This document shows, one piece after another, positions 1 to 11,223 of a stretch of DNA of 64,000 nucleotides; positions within the stretch are counted from its first letter, which is position 1; every line of letters begins with the position of its first letter. Both the position numbers and the translations under genes were made by a program. The notes below the pieces were generated by a model, which had not been told where the DNA came from, made no database searches, and worked only from the letters and a program-made list of their open reading frames with translations. Origin of the DNA: Lineus longissimus (taxonomy: Eukaryota > Nemertea > Pilidiophora > Heteronemertea > Lineidae); the NCBI RefSeq assembly GCF_910592395.1, contig NC_088315.1, positions 7,256,501 through 7,320,500 of the forward strand, given 5' to 3'.

Positions 1-2880
1 GTCACACTAGTTATCATGGTGTGAAAAAAATTGCTATAAATTAGCCTCTCAGCTCTTTTTAGATCTTGAACCGTTTGGTGTGCACTGCCTTGTGCTGAGC
101 AGTGGTTGACAGTGGTGACACCCACCTGAGCGCTCAAACTGAGCCAAATGAAGGAGCCTACCTGAATGAGGGGAATATTATTGCGAGTTGTTCGAACAAT
201 TTTGTAAGCGTCCTTTTGTATATATTTGTACTATTTAGGCGGCATCAGATGCACCTGTGTACCAATGTGACAATATTGTCCTAAATCATAAATGGGCAAT
301 TTTTGACACCAATCGTTTTTACCCAGCTGTAAATGGCCTGTGCAGTTGTCCATATTTTGTACTGTTGTTATATTGTATACAAGCACTGTATTTATATTGT
401 ATCATCATGAGATTTGTATGGTTTGTATAGTTATCAGCTGACGTCCCGTGAAATAAAAAGTAGTTATATTTAGACCACTGTCGTGAGCTGACACAAAATC
501 AAACGATTTAACTCCCTGCTCCTGCCTATAGTCCCCCTTTAAGACTCACCAGATGACCTGTTTCTATAAACCATGTTGATGGCTCATCATGTGATGATGC
601 TATTTTAAACAATCAACATTAAAATTGTTGTCGTTTTCGGTAGTGGTCACTCAGTTTGTGGCACATCTGTTCCCCTCATAAAGTTTTGTCAACATGTTAT
701 AAAGTCTTCCCTTATTACTCTTTAACTGACAAAATATATTATACTGTTAACCTGTGTGATTGTCTGATCATGAACGTGTTTGGAATTCAAGCTGATTCTT
801 TTGTATTTTCCTAATCTTGTCTACAATACACTCCTCACATAGTGTATCTGCATTCTGTATGTGCATTCTTTTGCACGTCTCTGCACCCAAAACCACTGCC
901 ATGGTAGTAGGATGTTGTCACTATGGCCAATGGTACAGTTGTGTTACGGGAAAAGTAGTCTGTCAACTCTCTTTTTTTTCCTATTAAGGCATTGATGCGT
1001 TAGTTTTGTTTTATCGCTTCGCTAAGTTATTATTCTTTGCTTGTTTCTGTGTTCATGATCTTATTCTGTAGATGTCTTTTTTTGCTCATGTGATGTATTA
1101 GTTGGGTGCGGTTACTTGCTGCTTATCCGCGTTAAGAGAGATTCAGTGTATTCAGTTCAGTTTCAAAATCATGAAGTTCTTCCAAACTAACATTGTTACG
1201 TTTGAATCTCTTTTCGCTTCAGCAATGTTTTTGATTTGATACTGGTACCAATATAATTATGGTCTGTCTGGGGGCCAGATTCTATCTCATCATGTTTGGA
1301 AACAACAAGGGCTGGAATGGATCAATAAAAAATATACAGGTGAAACATTTTCATGTGCTTCAGATTGTTTGCAAGAAAATTTAGTTCAGGTTGGCAAAAC
1401 TTTTATTAATTATTTCATTTTGATCTCAGTGTCATGTTTGTTTCATTCTAATTAAATGGAATTTGTTCGTAATTTTAGCATTGATTTCTGTGACTTTTTG
1501 TATATGTTTTATATTTCAATTCGTAATGAGTTCATAGAACAATTTTATTCAAGATTTTGATATTGGTGATTGGCACTAGAATACGGGATCAGGGTATGCG
1601 ATTGCCACCCACCCCTCATCCATAAATACCAGGGTCAGTCGCATGCTCCTCCCCTGGCACATATTTCTTATAACAACCCCCTTGCAAGATATTTGCTGTG
1701 GGATCATCTCAAAACATATTGATGCTGAAAAGGACCAAGTAGTTTTGTCTTCAGGGGAGGGAAGGATTAAGGGCCTTGACTACATTGTCTGAAATTTAGT
1801 CTCTTTGGGTATCTAAGGCCTTGAATGAAATCCAAAAGGCCGCTGTCTTTCATGAGGGGTCAAGGGAGAGAATAGATAACTTAGTCTCTTTCAGCTTCAC
1901 TGTGTTTTGAAATTTTGTTCTGTTTGTTACGTGATTGGGGTGAATTGAGTTGTGTCTTCTGTGACAGTTTCCCCAGAAAGAAGTTATCAAAATTCTTCTT
2001 CTTGCCCTCAATGGTGAGAATGTTACGTGTCAAGATGCTGAAGTGATTTACGTTTGTTAATACTCAAAGAAACCCTGTTAGTTGGTTGGTCATGTTATGT
2101 ATACCGGGCCTGCTGTTAGTGGAATCAAGTTGATGATTGTATAAGACACATTTAACCTCAAGACTACTGTATACCCCAATATATTTGCCCCTGTATTTAG
2201 CAAAGATTCCTGGACAATTTTTTTTTTCACAATTCTTATTTTGGCGGATAACAGATTGTATTCTGAAAAGTCTTCTCCAGCAATGTCATGTTGTATCACA
2301 ATCCTTTGCAGAGGAAGTTGTTATGATCCCTTCGTTTCCCGTGTCTGATGGTGCCTACTGGAAATAAGAGGTTAATTTCTCCCACTAGCAGCATGCCAGG
2401 GTGGTCTTGTGATGTTTGTACAATGCAAGCTTGTCCCACGTTGAACATTCCCCAGTTATTATGCCATGTGTACGGTCATAATAGACTTTTGTCAGTTAAC
2501 CCAAAATAAAGAGTATAGTTTTAGTATCTTATGAGTTTGATCAGAATTTTTTCCCGACTGTATGAAGAAAGATCTACTGTTAAAGACCCGACAGTGCTAT
2601 TAATGGCACTAATGCCAAGCTGTCAGCTGCCCAGTCACCTTCAAGTCGATGGTTGTCATCATATTAAAATCATTGAGACAATACATGTATAAAAATCCAT
2701 GGAATTTAGTAGTGAAGAAATGTGCATGTGTTCCTGTTGAAGCTTCAAAATATCGTTGTAAGCAATTGAAACAATGACACAACCAGTCAGGCAGTTGGCT
2801 CTTGGAGTGTTGAAATCCTTTAACTGGCACAGTTAGATACGCCATAATCTTTTGGTTCATCAAAGTTCATTGCCTTGGTT
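1..2880. other. Noncoding stretch; left edge may be a 3' UTR
   Basis: No coding exon is recognisable on either strand. An AATAAA at 452-457 (plus) would fit the 3' end of a plus-strand gene lying left of the window; further AATAAA hexamers occur near 1324 and 2506. A right-hand end of the TTAA-flanked MITE family (CTCCTGCCTATAGTCCCCC followed by TTAA at 539-542) is present without a matching left end. The remainder is AT-rich unique sequence in which I see nothing else. Confidence 0.4.
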
Positions 2881-3323
2881 TTTGGCTCACCGTTAGGGGA
2901 GTCTATACAATAGCCCTGTGTCCGTCGTCGTATCCTGTGGCACGTTTCTTAACCGCTAGTGCTATGAACTTGAAACTTTGTAAACCTGACCCCCTAGGTC
3001 CCCCTATCTGATTTGTCGTTTGGCCTCCAGGGAGGGGGCCAAATCCAAAATTCTTCAAAATGCTATTATTCCTTAATTACTTGCCCGATTGACACCAATT
3101 TTATATCATAGGTACATCTAATTCTAACAACCATTCAATGTGTCACCTAGGTCTTTTTTGATTTGACCAACTTTTCAAGGTCACAGAGGTCAAATGTACT
3201 GTAAATTGGCCATTTGGGGAAATTGTAATTGCTTGGACCTACATCAAACCTAACACTACATGACACAATACCATGCTCTTCATCTTTCCTCCACATGAGG
3301 TGAGCACAATGGCCCTGGCCATT
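2881..3323 (+). repeat. Dispersed repeat with GCTCACC / GGTGAGC ends, copy A
   Basis: Begins with TTGGCTCACCGTTAGGGG and ends near GGTGAGCACAATGGCCCTGG, so the termini are short inverted repeats. Inside are two blocks that recur at 49.5-52.5 kb and 57.0 kb: one around GGCACGTTTCTTAACCGC followed by GCTATGAACTTGAAAC, and one around TTCAAGGTCACAGAGGTCAA (3175-3194). No coding potential was seen. It lies just beyond the 3' end of SERGEF. The class of element is unknown to me; similar GCTCACC-bounded repeats occur in molluscs and other marine invertebrates (from memory). Confidence 0.7.
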
Positions 3324-3397
3324 TCATTGATTGCAATATCTTGGATCAGGCTGGAAACACAGTGAAACAAACAACATTGGTTCTGAATAACTGGGTG

Positions 3398-3403
3398 TTT
3401 ATT
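3398..3403 (-). terminator. Poly(A) signal of SERGEF
   Basis: TTTATT on the plus strand reads AATAAA on the minus strand, about 260 nt downstream of the SERGEF stop codon. It is the nearest canonical hexamer and would give a short 3' UTR. Confidence 0.6.
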
Positions 3404-3659
3404 CAACATAACAGATAAACACAGTAATCCTGCACAAGAACTGAAGTATCACTTGTCTACCCTACTCATCAAACTAAAACTGGTCCATGTATTTGGCACT
3501 GTTTTGCCAAGATGCTGCCAGCAACATCATCGAGCAGTTGGTAATTTCTTAGTCGATGTATCCCGTCATCAAACATCAGTCTTTTCCTCATCCTGCACTG
3601 TGCAGGGAAGCCAAGGTAGGACAAATCTGTCTAGAATGTCTCAGTAATGACATGTCCTG

Positions 3660-5994
3660 TCAGCTCCTTTTACACACAACAAAGGAGTGACCGCCACCGC
3701 AGCCAATGTTTATCACATCAAAGTCCTTGAAGACACTAATGACTTCAGGTTTTGGGACATTTTCCTCATTTCCCGTACCGCAGATGCCGTGCTCGTTCCA
3801 ACCCCAGGATACAACATTGCCAGACTCTGCAACAAAGAATAAGAACTTTAAGAATAGGTCAATGTTTGTGGTCACAGCCTCTGCAGTGAAACTTTCCATT
3901 CAAAATTCAGCAGTGTCTTACTTACCCAGGGTTGCTAGGTTATGTTCTGACCCACAACACAACTGTGTGACCTTCAGGCCAGGAATAGGTCGAGGCTTTG
4001 GATCACAGGGATCTGTCACAAGTCTCCCCAGCTGGCCATAGTCCGCTCGGCCCCAGGAATATACCAATCCATCTTCTGAAAAAGAAATTGAGAGCTGATA
4101 ATGAAGACAAATCCATGTCCTTCCAAATCAAAGTGTTGCCCTTATAGGCCTATCATACTTAGTCTGATCAACATAACAGCAAATTGAAGTGGTCAGCCAT
4201 TTTGAAATGCAGCTCATTCTGACTAACTCCTTTTCAATGGGGTTCCTGCAAATAGTCTTCCCTTTGACGGTTATGCCTCACCTGTCAAAGCCAGAAGATG
4301 AGTCCAACCACTAAAAAGTTTCACAACTTTCTTTCCATCAAATGTCCCACTTCGTATCATCAGTGAAGTGTTATACTGAATAGGGTCACCGGCCGATTGT
4401 GTACCCTGACCATATTTGTTACATCCCCAAAACAGAACTTCACCACTTTCTGTAAAGAAACATTCTGTTAAGATATTCTGGTCGGTCTTTTAATATGATA
4501 CTGACATGAATCACATCATTGAACTGTTCTTTGGCGATACTGGACCACACCTATTATTCAAAATCAAAAGTGTATAATCTTTTTTTGCCACTTAGTACAT
4601 GAACCAAACTTAACTGGCACGGTGCGATATTTATATATGCCCTTAACTACAGCAAAAGACATGCCATACTAACCTGTCAAAGCAGCTGAATGATAAGCAC
4701 CAGCAACGACTTGAGTAATCCTTGCATGATCAGCTGGAAATGTCACTTTCTCTGGCAGTGGTTGCTTTGCTACAGGTTTCGAACACAACTGTCCAAGTTG
4801 CCCTTTCTTTCCATTTCCAAAGGTCATAACATCGCCATTGGCAGTCAAGATAATAGAATGACGAAGACCTGCAGCAATATCAACAACATTCTTCATCGAA
4901 AGAGATGGCTCCTGAAAAAAAGAGGAATTCAGTCAAATAAACTAGTCGGCAAAGAGAGAGTTTACAGATTGTACAATTTATTACAGATTTCACTTTGGTG
5001 AACTAGAATTGTGTCCTTAATGCTACCACTGGGGTCCTTCATGTCCTTCCTTTTTTCTCCAGCCAGTGGCAAACAGGGATGATGACTTACCAACGAGAGA
5101 ATGCTGGACTTCTCCAGGGGAACTCCAAGTTGTCCAAAGGCATTGGAACCACAGATATACAGAGTCTTATCATCTGAAATCATTGAGTAGCTGGGTTTAT
5201 TTGTTAGGAATAATCATGCTGCACCACACCAGGCTCCAGCTCTTCTTTCTTTATCAGTAAAAGTCATTTTTGATGAGAGAATCCTTTCGTAAATAGTCGG
5301 TGGCTATACTTTGTGAGGAAGTTACACGGTACCCCAAAGGACTGTTTGGCTCACAAAACTATGAATATACAAGAAAACTCTCTATTTTTTCTTGATGTCA
5401 GACCTGCTGTTGCATACTCACCAGTTAAAACTAAAGAAAAGTCCCATCCACATGCCACCGCCTTCACAGATTTACTCTTCAATGAGGGGACAAGCTGTAG
5501 CTCTTGGATATCGTCCTTGTGACCAAGCCCAAGCTGCCCTTTCGAGTTCCATCCACAGCTCCAAATCTCCCCAGACGCTGACAGGAATATTGTGTGCCCT
5601 CCTCCTCCGTAGATTTGCTTGACTGGAAGACATCTAGTTGGAATGTTCACCTTACATGGATAGGAAATATCGTCTTTGTGATTGGCACTCAGTTGACCAT
5701 AGCTGTTCGCCCCCTGAAGATGAAGATGATCAGGTCGATGATGATGATGATGATGATACTGCATCTATATAACTTTCTTAACATAAAATACATACAATAC
5801 ATAACATGTACATGTAAATACACAGCATCATGCACTGCCTATCAAATCACAGTGGAAAATCAAAGGTTCTGCAGGATGTCTTCTGGAACCAATTACTTTA
5901 ATCGCTTCTTTTGTTATAAAGTAATCAAATCGTGTAACTGAACCAAACAGATCCAAGCGACAAATACTCAAATTACCCACGAATAGAGATCCAT
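3660..5994 (-). CDS. SERGEF: SERGEF: secretion-regulating guanine nucleotide exchange factor, RCC1-repeat protein
   Basis: Seven coding exons, read right to left: 5994-5977, 5713-5422, 5173-5091, 4911-4674, 4449-4282, 4075-3926 and 3826-3660. All have GT donors and AG acceptors, and 1116 nt give 371 aa plus stop. The start MDLYSW joins GANSYGQL exactly where human SERGEF reads FAWGANSYGQL. Seven RCC1 blade signatures are visible, at about residues 7 (GANSYGQL), 60 (GWNSKGQLG), 112 (GSNAFGQLG), 163 (GNGKKGQLG), 219 (GCNKYGQG), 275 (GRADYGQLG) and 325 (GWNEHGICG), so the chain should close a seven-bladed propeller. Human SERGEF is longer, with a C-terminal tail that is absent here. The family is reported to bind Sec5 of the exocyst and affect secretion; guanine exchange activity is not established by sequence. 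It shares a divergent promoter with NFYA. A 12-codon uORF ends five bases before the ATG. Confidence 0.93.
5737..5757. repeat. (GAT)7 microsatellite in SERGEF intron 1
   Basis: Seven perfect GAT units lie just upstream of the acceptor of SERGEF exon 2 (exon starts at 5713). Read on the minus strand in frame they would encode a false histidine run; the exon 1 to exon 2 splice shows this is intronic. Confidence 0.9.
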
Positions 5995-6460
5995 TTCTCT
6001 AAATTTTCTTTTTCATGGGGGCTGACATTTTGGACATTTTGGTCACCTGACACGCACACTCTCGCTTGATTGGTCAGTCTCGCGAAGAAGGAATCTAGCT
6101 CTTCCAATAATTTAACATAATTAGCCTCCCACTGAAAGATTTAAGTACTCCAAAGTTATATCGCAAAATAACTTAAATCTCACATTAAATTGCCATTAGA
6201 TAAAGATAAACTGCTATAACAGATATTCATGGGAATGAAAAATATCATTTTTGGCAGTAAATTTAGGTGTTTTTGCGAAATTTCTCACATTACTGGAGCG
6301 GGAATGGGTCCGCACCCCAATTAATCAGGGAGGGTCTGGCATAGATAGAAGAGCACCAATGGTTTGGAAGCTGCGAGACCTTTTCGCTGTTGATTCGTTG
6401 TCCATTGTGGATTGATTTCCATAACCAATCACCTCTGAAGAGAGACTACTTTGGCCCAAT
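5995..6460. promoter_or_regulatory. Bidirectional promoter between SERGEF and NFYA, six CCAAT boxes
   Basis: The SERGEF start codon (5994, minus) and a probable NFYA first splice donor (GTAAGT at 6461-6466, plus) bracket about 470 bp that must hold both transcription starts. It contains CCAAT pentamers at 6069-6073 (reverse strand, in CTGACCAATCAAG), 6104-6108, 6317-6321, 6356-6360, 6425-6429 (in TAACCAATCA) and 6456-6460. Two of these match the extended NF-Y consensus closely. No clear TATA box was seen. The exact transcription starts cannot be read from the sequence. Confidence 0.65.
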
Positions 6461-7467
6461 GTAAGTCCACGAATTATCTTTCCATTTGTTGTAATTGTAA
6501 ACAGCTAGTTTGCGGTAAAATTCAAGCCAGGGGACACTTCCCACGGTGTTTTCACACCGTTCGAACCCTCCCGTTTCGTTGAAGAGTTTATTACACCATG
6601 TTCAGACTGAACAAAGAATGTTGCTGTCTTCAGCAGGGGATTTTGCCCACTTCTGCTTGTTTGATGTCATCAAACTCCACGTGTTCAGATGCTACAAGTG
6701 ACACTGTTCATTCTACTGATCAAAAAGTTAATTTCTGTACATATCTCCATCATTTTAGTGATAATAAAGGTTTGATGAAAAAATAGCAAAATTTCTTCGT
6801 TAACTTTATTTACTTGACCATTATGGGTGGCCGGATGATATGACGATGGTACAGTTTGAGTTTACGTCTTGCATTATGTACCAATATGACCAATAAAGCA
6901 TGTCTCGTATGAAGAGGAACATTGAATGACAAATAGGCCTAGCACACTATTCTCGGGCTAAAAAAGAGTAGCCCAGAAAGTATGTTGTGACGGCAGAAAC
7001 GTAGTCGTAAAAAAAAAATTCCCCAGAACTCAAAATTGATGTCGCCTCTCTGTCGCACGACACAGCACTTCATGACTTGTCGAAGTTGAGCAAATCCCGG
7101 GAATGTAACGTCTAATCTCTGATGTCACTAGTGTGAGCTCGAGCGCTATCGCAAATTCCCCCTTCTAAAGAACAAGGCCAATGACAACACCAAAAAGGCG
7201 CCTCTAAAAAATACATTACCGTAACTGAAACATGTGAAAATTGAACTGAAGTACCCTGGTGAAACATGTTAAAAACATCGACATGTAGAAACAATAAACA
7301 TTTCTGTAAATTTGCAGTAAATGTACCCCAGTAGTTGATATGTTGAGATAGGCTAATATAGGACAGTCTAAATTGTCACATTGTATGTCTTCTAATCTTG
7401 TGATATGAATTCACTTCCTGCTCTAGCCTATTTATCATTGTTTCTGTTAATTTTTCCAGTGTAGGGT

Positions 7468-10400
7468 ATGGAGCAATTTCAAGTGGTTGATGGCCAGCAG
7501 GCTGTCAATGCCACAAACCAGAACCTTGTTCTACAGTCAGTGCCCGTCTCCCTGGGCTCTGCTGGTGCACAGTTACAACAACAGGTTAGTGAAGTGCGTG
7601 TATATTGAATAAAGTAAAAATATAGAAAAATTAGCATGAAGACTTCATCGACATCATTATACAATCAGTCAGCTTCCAGCACCACAATCTTATCACATAT
7701 TAGCTTCATTTTGAATTAAAATATTTGTAATGCCAATCAGAAGTTGCTGTGTACACAAAAGATAAAAAGTGTAGCCCCAATAAACATTTTTAGCATAATG
7801 TAAATACTTGTTCTATTTTCTAGGTCATACAGCTATCCGGCATGACAGGACAAGGAAATCAACTCCTATCTGGAGTGAATGGACAGCAAATTATGATTCA
7901 GGGGCTTCCCCAGGGACAGACAATTCAGCTACAGAATGGCCAACAGGTACATACAGTTACACAATGACAGAAATTGCCTAAAATCTTGCGTGTTATATTC
8001 ATGATGATATTAGAAATTGGCTATTCTTCAAAGAAAAAGCTTCTTCAGGGTCTTATTTGTCAAGTCATTCCCGTCTTTCTTTCTTCCAGCTCCAGCTAAT
8101 TTCTGCCGGACAAGGCCAACAGGTAAAAAGATTTCGCTTTCATTGCTTGTTACATTTTTGTCCCAGTTTTAAAAAAGTACTTTGGTCCATCGGATTCGGA
8201 TTTTGCCACATCAGAATATATAAAACTTCTTGCAAATTTTTCCCTGTGATAAAATTACTCGGGAGATGTTCAGTTAGTTTTCAGTTCAGTCTCGATTTGC
8301 AAAGAAACGAATGGCTTCGAACAGTCTTCCAAAGTTTAATATACCTCGTTTAATTGGGTATGGTCTATAAAATCAAAATTTGTCAAGCTGGGGAGGGTGT
8401 GTTTAGGTTTGTAGTTATGTTCCGAATCTTTCTTCCCCACAGACTCTCATCCAGCAGCCAACAGTCGCCCAACAACCTGCTATACAACAGACACAGCCAC
8501 AGCAACAGGTAAAGCTAAATTCTCCAATAGTTTGAAACTAAAACAGGAAATCAAACCAGAGGTCAGTGGCTAGGGATCATGAAATCTCATCGGGGGTTGC
8601 AACTGAATACAGAAACCCTACTGAAGTGTAGATCTCACATCTGGTATTCTACAGGAATCAAATCCTGAAGCATTCATCCTATTATTGCATAATCTTACGT
8701 TGGCGTCTTTTTTCCAACAGATTCTGATCCAGCAACCGCAGCAGCAGGTGCAGCAGCAAACACAGCAACAACTGCAGGCAGGCCAAATCATCCAGACAGC
8801 CGATGGACAGACCATGATCTATCAGCCAGTCAATGCGGCAGGTGACAGTGGCAGTGCACAACAGTCAATACAAATTCAAACGCCACAAGGTACGATAGCT
8901 TATGGGATTATCTAATAATCTAAGAAGTTAAAACTATTAATCTATGTGCCAAGTGTACAATGTGTTCTCAGTTTCAATTGGTATGAAAATTAGATCAAAG
9001 TGGTATGCCATCTCAGTCCCCTTCAAAAAAGTAGGATAAATATCTTCTGAGTCAAGACATAAAATAGATCATCTGCTTTTAGACTATTGATTTCATTATT
9101 TTTCTTTGGCTGTGTCTGTCTTTCAGGCTTAATCACAGTGCCATTAAGTTCTCTAAACCAAGCGCTAGTGCAGCAAGCCCCACAGGCGACACAAGCTGCA
9201 ACACAAGCTGCAACACCCCAACTGGCCCAGCAACCAGCTGCCGTGTCGTTACCAACAACAGGACAACCTGGACAGGGACAAATGATTATGGTAAGGACAT
9301 ATCTGCCAAGTTGATCAGGAACATCGGCAGTGGAAGTTCCTTTTGAGAAAGTGCTGTAATAAAGCATGCCTACCACCGTCATTTTGCATCTCTCACAAAG
9401 GTTTTCTCAGGATTTCGCCTGGTGAATTTACTAACTTGATATAGTTTCTTACAGATGGTTCAAGGGTCTGGTGGGGTGACAACCATGCAGCGGATACCCT
9501 TACCCGGTTCAACAGAAATTCTGGAGGAGGAGCCACTGTACGTCAACGCCAAACAGTATCATCGGATATTGAAGCGGCGGCAGGCTAGAGCAAAATTAGA
9601 AGCGGAAGGAAAAATACCTAAGGAAAGAAAGGTGCGTTTCAGTTCAATGTTGGTATTCAGGTTATGCTCAATTTCACTAAAAGCATAACTTGCATTGCCT
9701 AGTTTTGGCTCAGTCCTCCTCTTTTGTGATCGTTAAAAGGAGCTGTCGTTGTTATCTTTTTCAGAAATATCTCCACGAGTCGCGGCACCGGCATGCAATG
9801 AATCGAGTGCGTGGTGAGGGCGGGCGATTCTATACGGACGCACAGTTAGCGGCCATGGCCATGTGCAAACAGGAAAATGGAGATATGGCTAGTAATATCC
9901 CTGGAATGGATGTGCATGCCCCATTGGAGTCGCAGATGGATAATAATGGTTTAAGTCAGGTATGCATCATCTTAGCGGTAGAATATAGAAGATTATTTTT
10001 AGGCTTGGTCCTGGTACACATATTAAGTCATGATAATTGACACACTAGTACCATTAGTAACTGATCCACTTTTATCTGTATAGTAACCATGAACAGCTCT
10101 GTGCTCGGACGTCATCTACTAAATGATGCAGCTCGATTTTGTGTGTGTGCGAGTGGTGTTGCACTGAAGCAACACCATCATTGCACTGTTCATGCATGGT
10201 CACGTGTTTCCTGTCCAATTTGGCGACAATGCACATCGTGTCATGATGTATGTACATGTATGGACATGTAGGCCTAGCAACTCTCCTCATTGGTCAGAAT
10301 TTTTGACTCACTAAAGTTCATCATCTTTGAGCTTTTGTATGTTGAAATTGCAAAGTTTTATGTGATTTCAGTGGTTGCTGTGAACTAATATTGGCTCTCG

Positions 10401-10581
10401 CTTCATGTTAAAATACCTTGGTGTTATTCAATGAATTACATGCTGTTTGTTGTAATTTCAGAATGGACATGCAAATATTGCAGACATCCTTCAGCGGACG
10501 AACGAAGCAACCTTAATGATGGCAAACGCACAGAATTCTATGGTGCATATGAATGTGTCTGAACCAGGTGCCATGAAGTGA
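7468..10581 (+). CDS. NFYA: NFYA: nuclear transcription factor Y subunit alpha
   Basis: Nine coding exons: 7468-7584, 7824-7946, 8090-8122, 8443-8508, 8721-8889, 9127-9290, 9455-9631, 9765-9959 and 10462-10581, giving 387 aa plus stop; all junctions are GT-AG and in frame. The ATG lies 8 bp inside an exon whose acceptor ends at 7459; a noncoding first exon probably ends at 6460 (donor GTAAGT), leaving a ~1-kb first intron that shows nothing notable. Residues 1-224 are a Gln-rich activation region with the family's GQT-YQPVNA and ITVP motifs. Residues 248-273 ([19 protein letters not shown] and on) form the A1 helix that binds NF-YB/NF-YC. Residues 284-305 ([12 protein letters not shown] to RGEGGRF) form the A2 CCAAT-binding segment. 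Vertebrate A2 reads HAMARKRG; here it is HAMNRVRG. The 82-residue tail after GGRF does not resemble the vertebrate C-terminus. The product acts in the nucleus as a trimer. Confidence 0.97.
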
Positions 10582-11223
10582 AACAGCTGAGGAGATGAAC
10601 CAAAGGAGGCCAGTGCTCAAGCAATGCATTTTAGGAGATGTTGCAATTTCCTTCCTGGGGAAATCTGTCTGTGAAATTTTATCATTCTGTCCATGTTTGT
10701 GTTATTATTTTGGGAGTGTGTCCTTATCAACTTGTTTCAGAGTATAATACGCAAGTAGTTGGATGACTTTGATATTTATTGTTGTTGTGGAATAATGTTA
10801 TGCTTGTTACACACTGGCTGGTAACCAGGGTCCATGAAAAGAGTTTCACGCATCAGATTCTTCATGTTATCTGGGCTGGGTTGTTCAAAACCATGTTAGA
10901 GGAGAACTTAAAAAGCACAAAAACAGTCAACTGTAATGCTTAATCACCATTACAAAGCAATATGAAGTCTACTGCGAATTGAAAATGAGCAAATTCGCCA
11001 ACTTTTAGTATCACCATGATTTCACAATTTATCTAATTCCCTGAAAAGATTTTTCTCTAATACTGTACAGATTTATCTCTTGAGGGATAAGAACATAAGC
11101 AGCTTGGATTGTTTATTTTCATTATCAGGTCAGTATATACCGCAGCCTTGCCAGTTGGAAAACATAGGCAAACTCTCCATCATAGAATCTAAGATGGATG
11201 ATAATCATGTGGTTTGTTTTAGT
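10582..11223 (+). other. Probable NFYA 3' UTR
   Basis: Sequence directly after the NFYA stop. No canonical AATAAA was seen before the minisatellite, so the 3' UTR may run into or past it; the next clear plus-strand AATAAA is at 13577-13582. No other feature is visible, except a stretch near 11178 (CATCATAGAATCTAAG) that resembles the minisatellite unit. Confidence 0.4.

Noticed and set aside
5723-5764. A His-rich N-terminus for SERGEF
   Set aside because: The histidines come from the intronic GAT microsatellite. Exon 1 at 5994-5977 splices to 5713 and restores the conserved start.
6541-6560. ACGGTGT/ACACCGT hairpin as a regulatory RNA
   Set aside because: A stem of only 7 bp in an intron; too short to support a microRNA precursor.
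6598-6786. 62-codon frame in NFYA intron 1
   Set aside because: No domain; it lies between the likely noncoding first exon and the coding exon and is of chance length.
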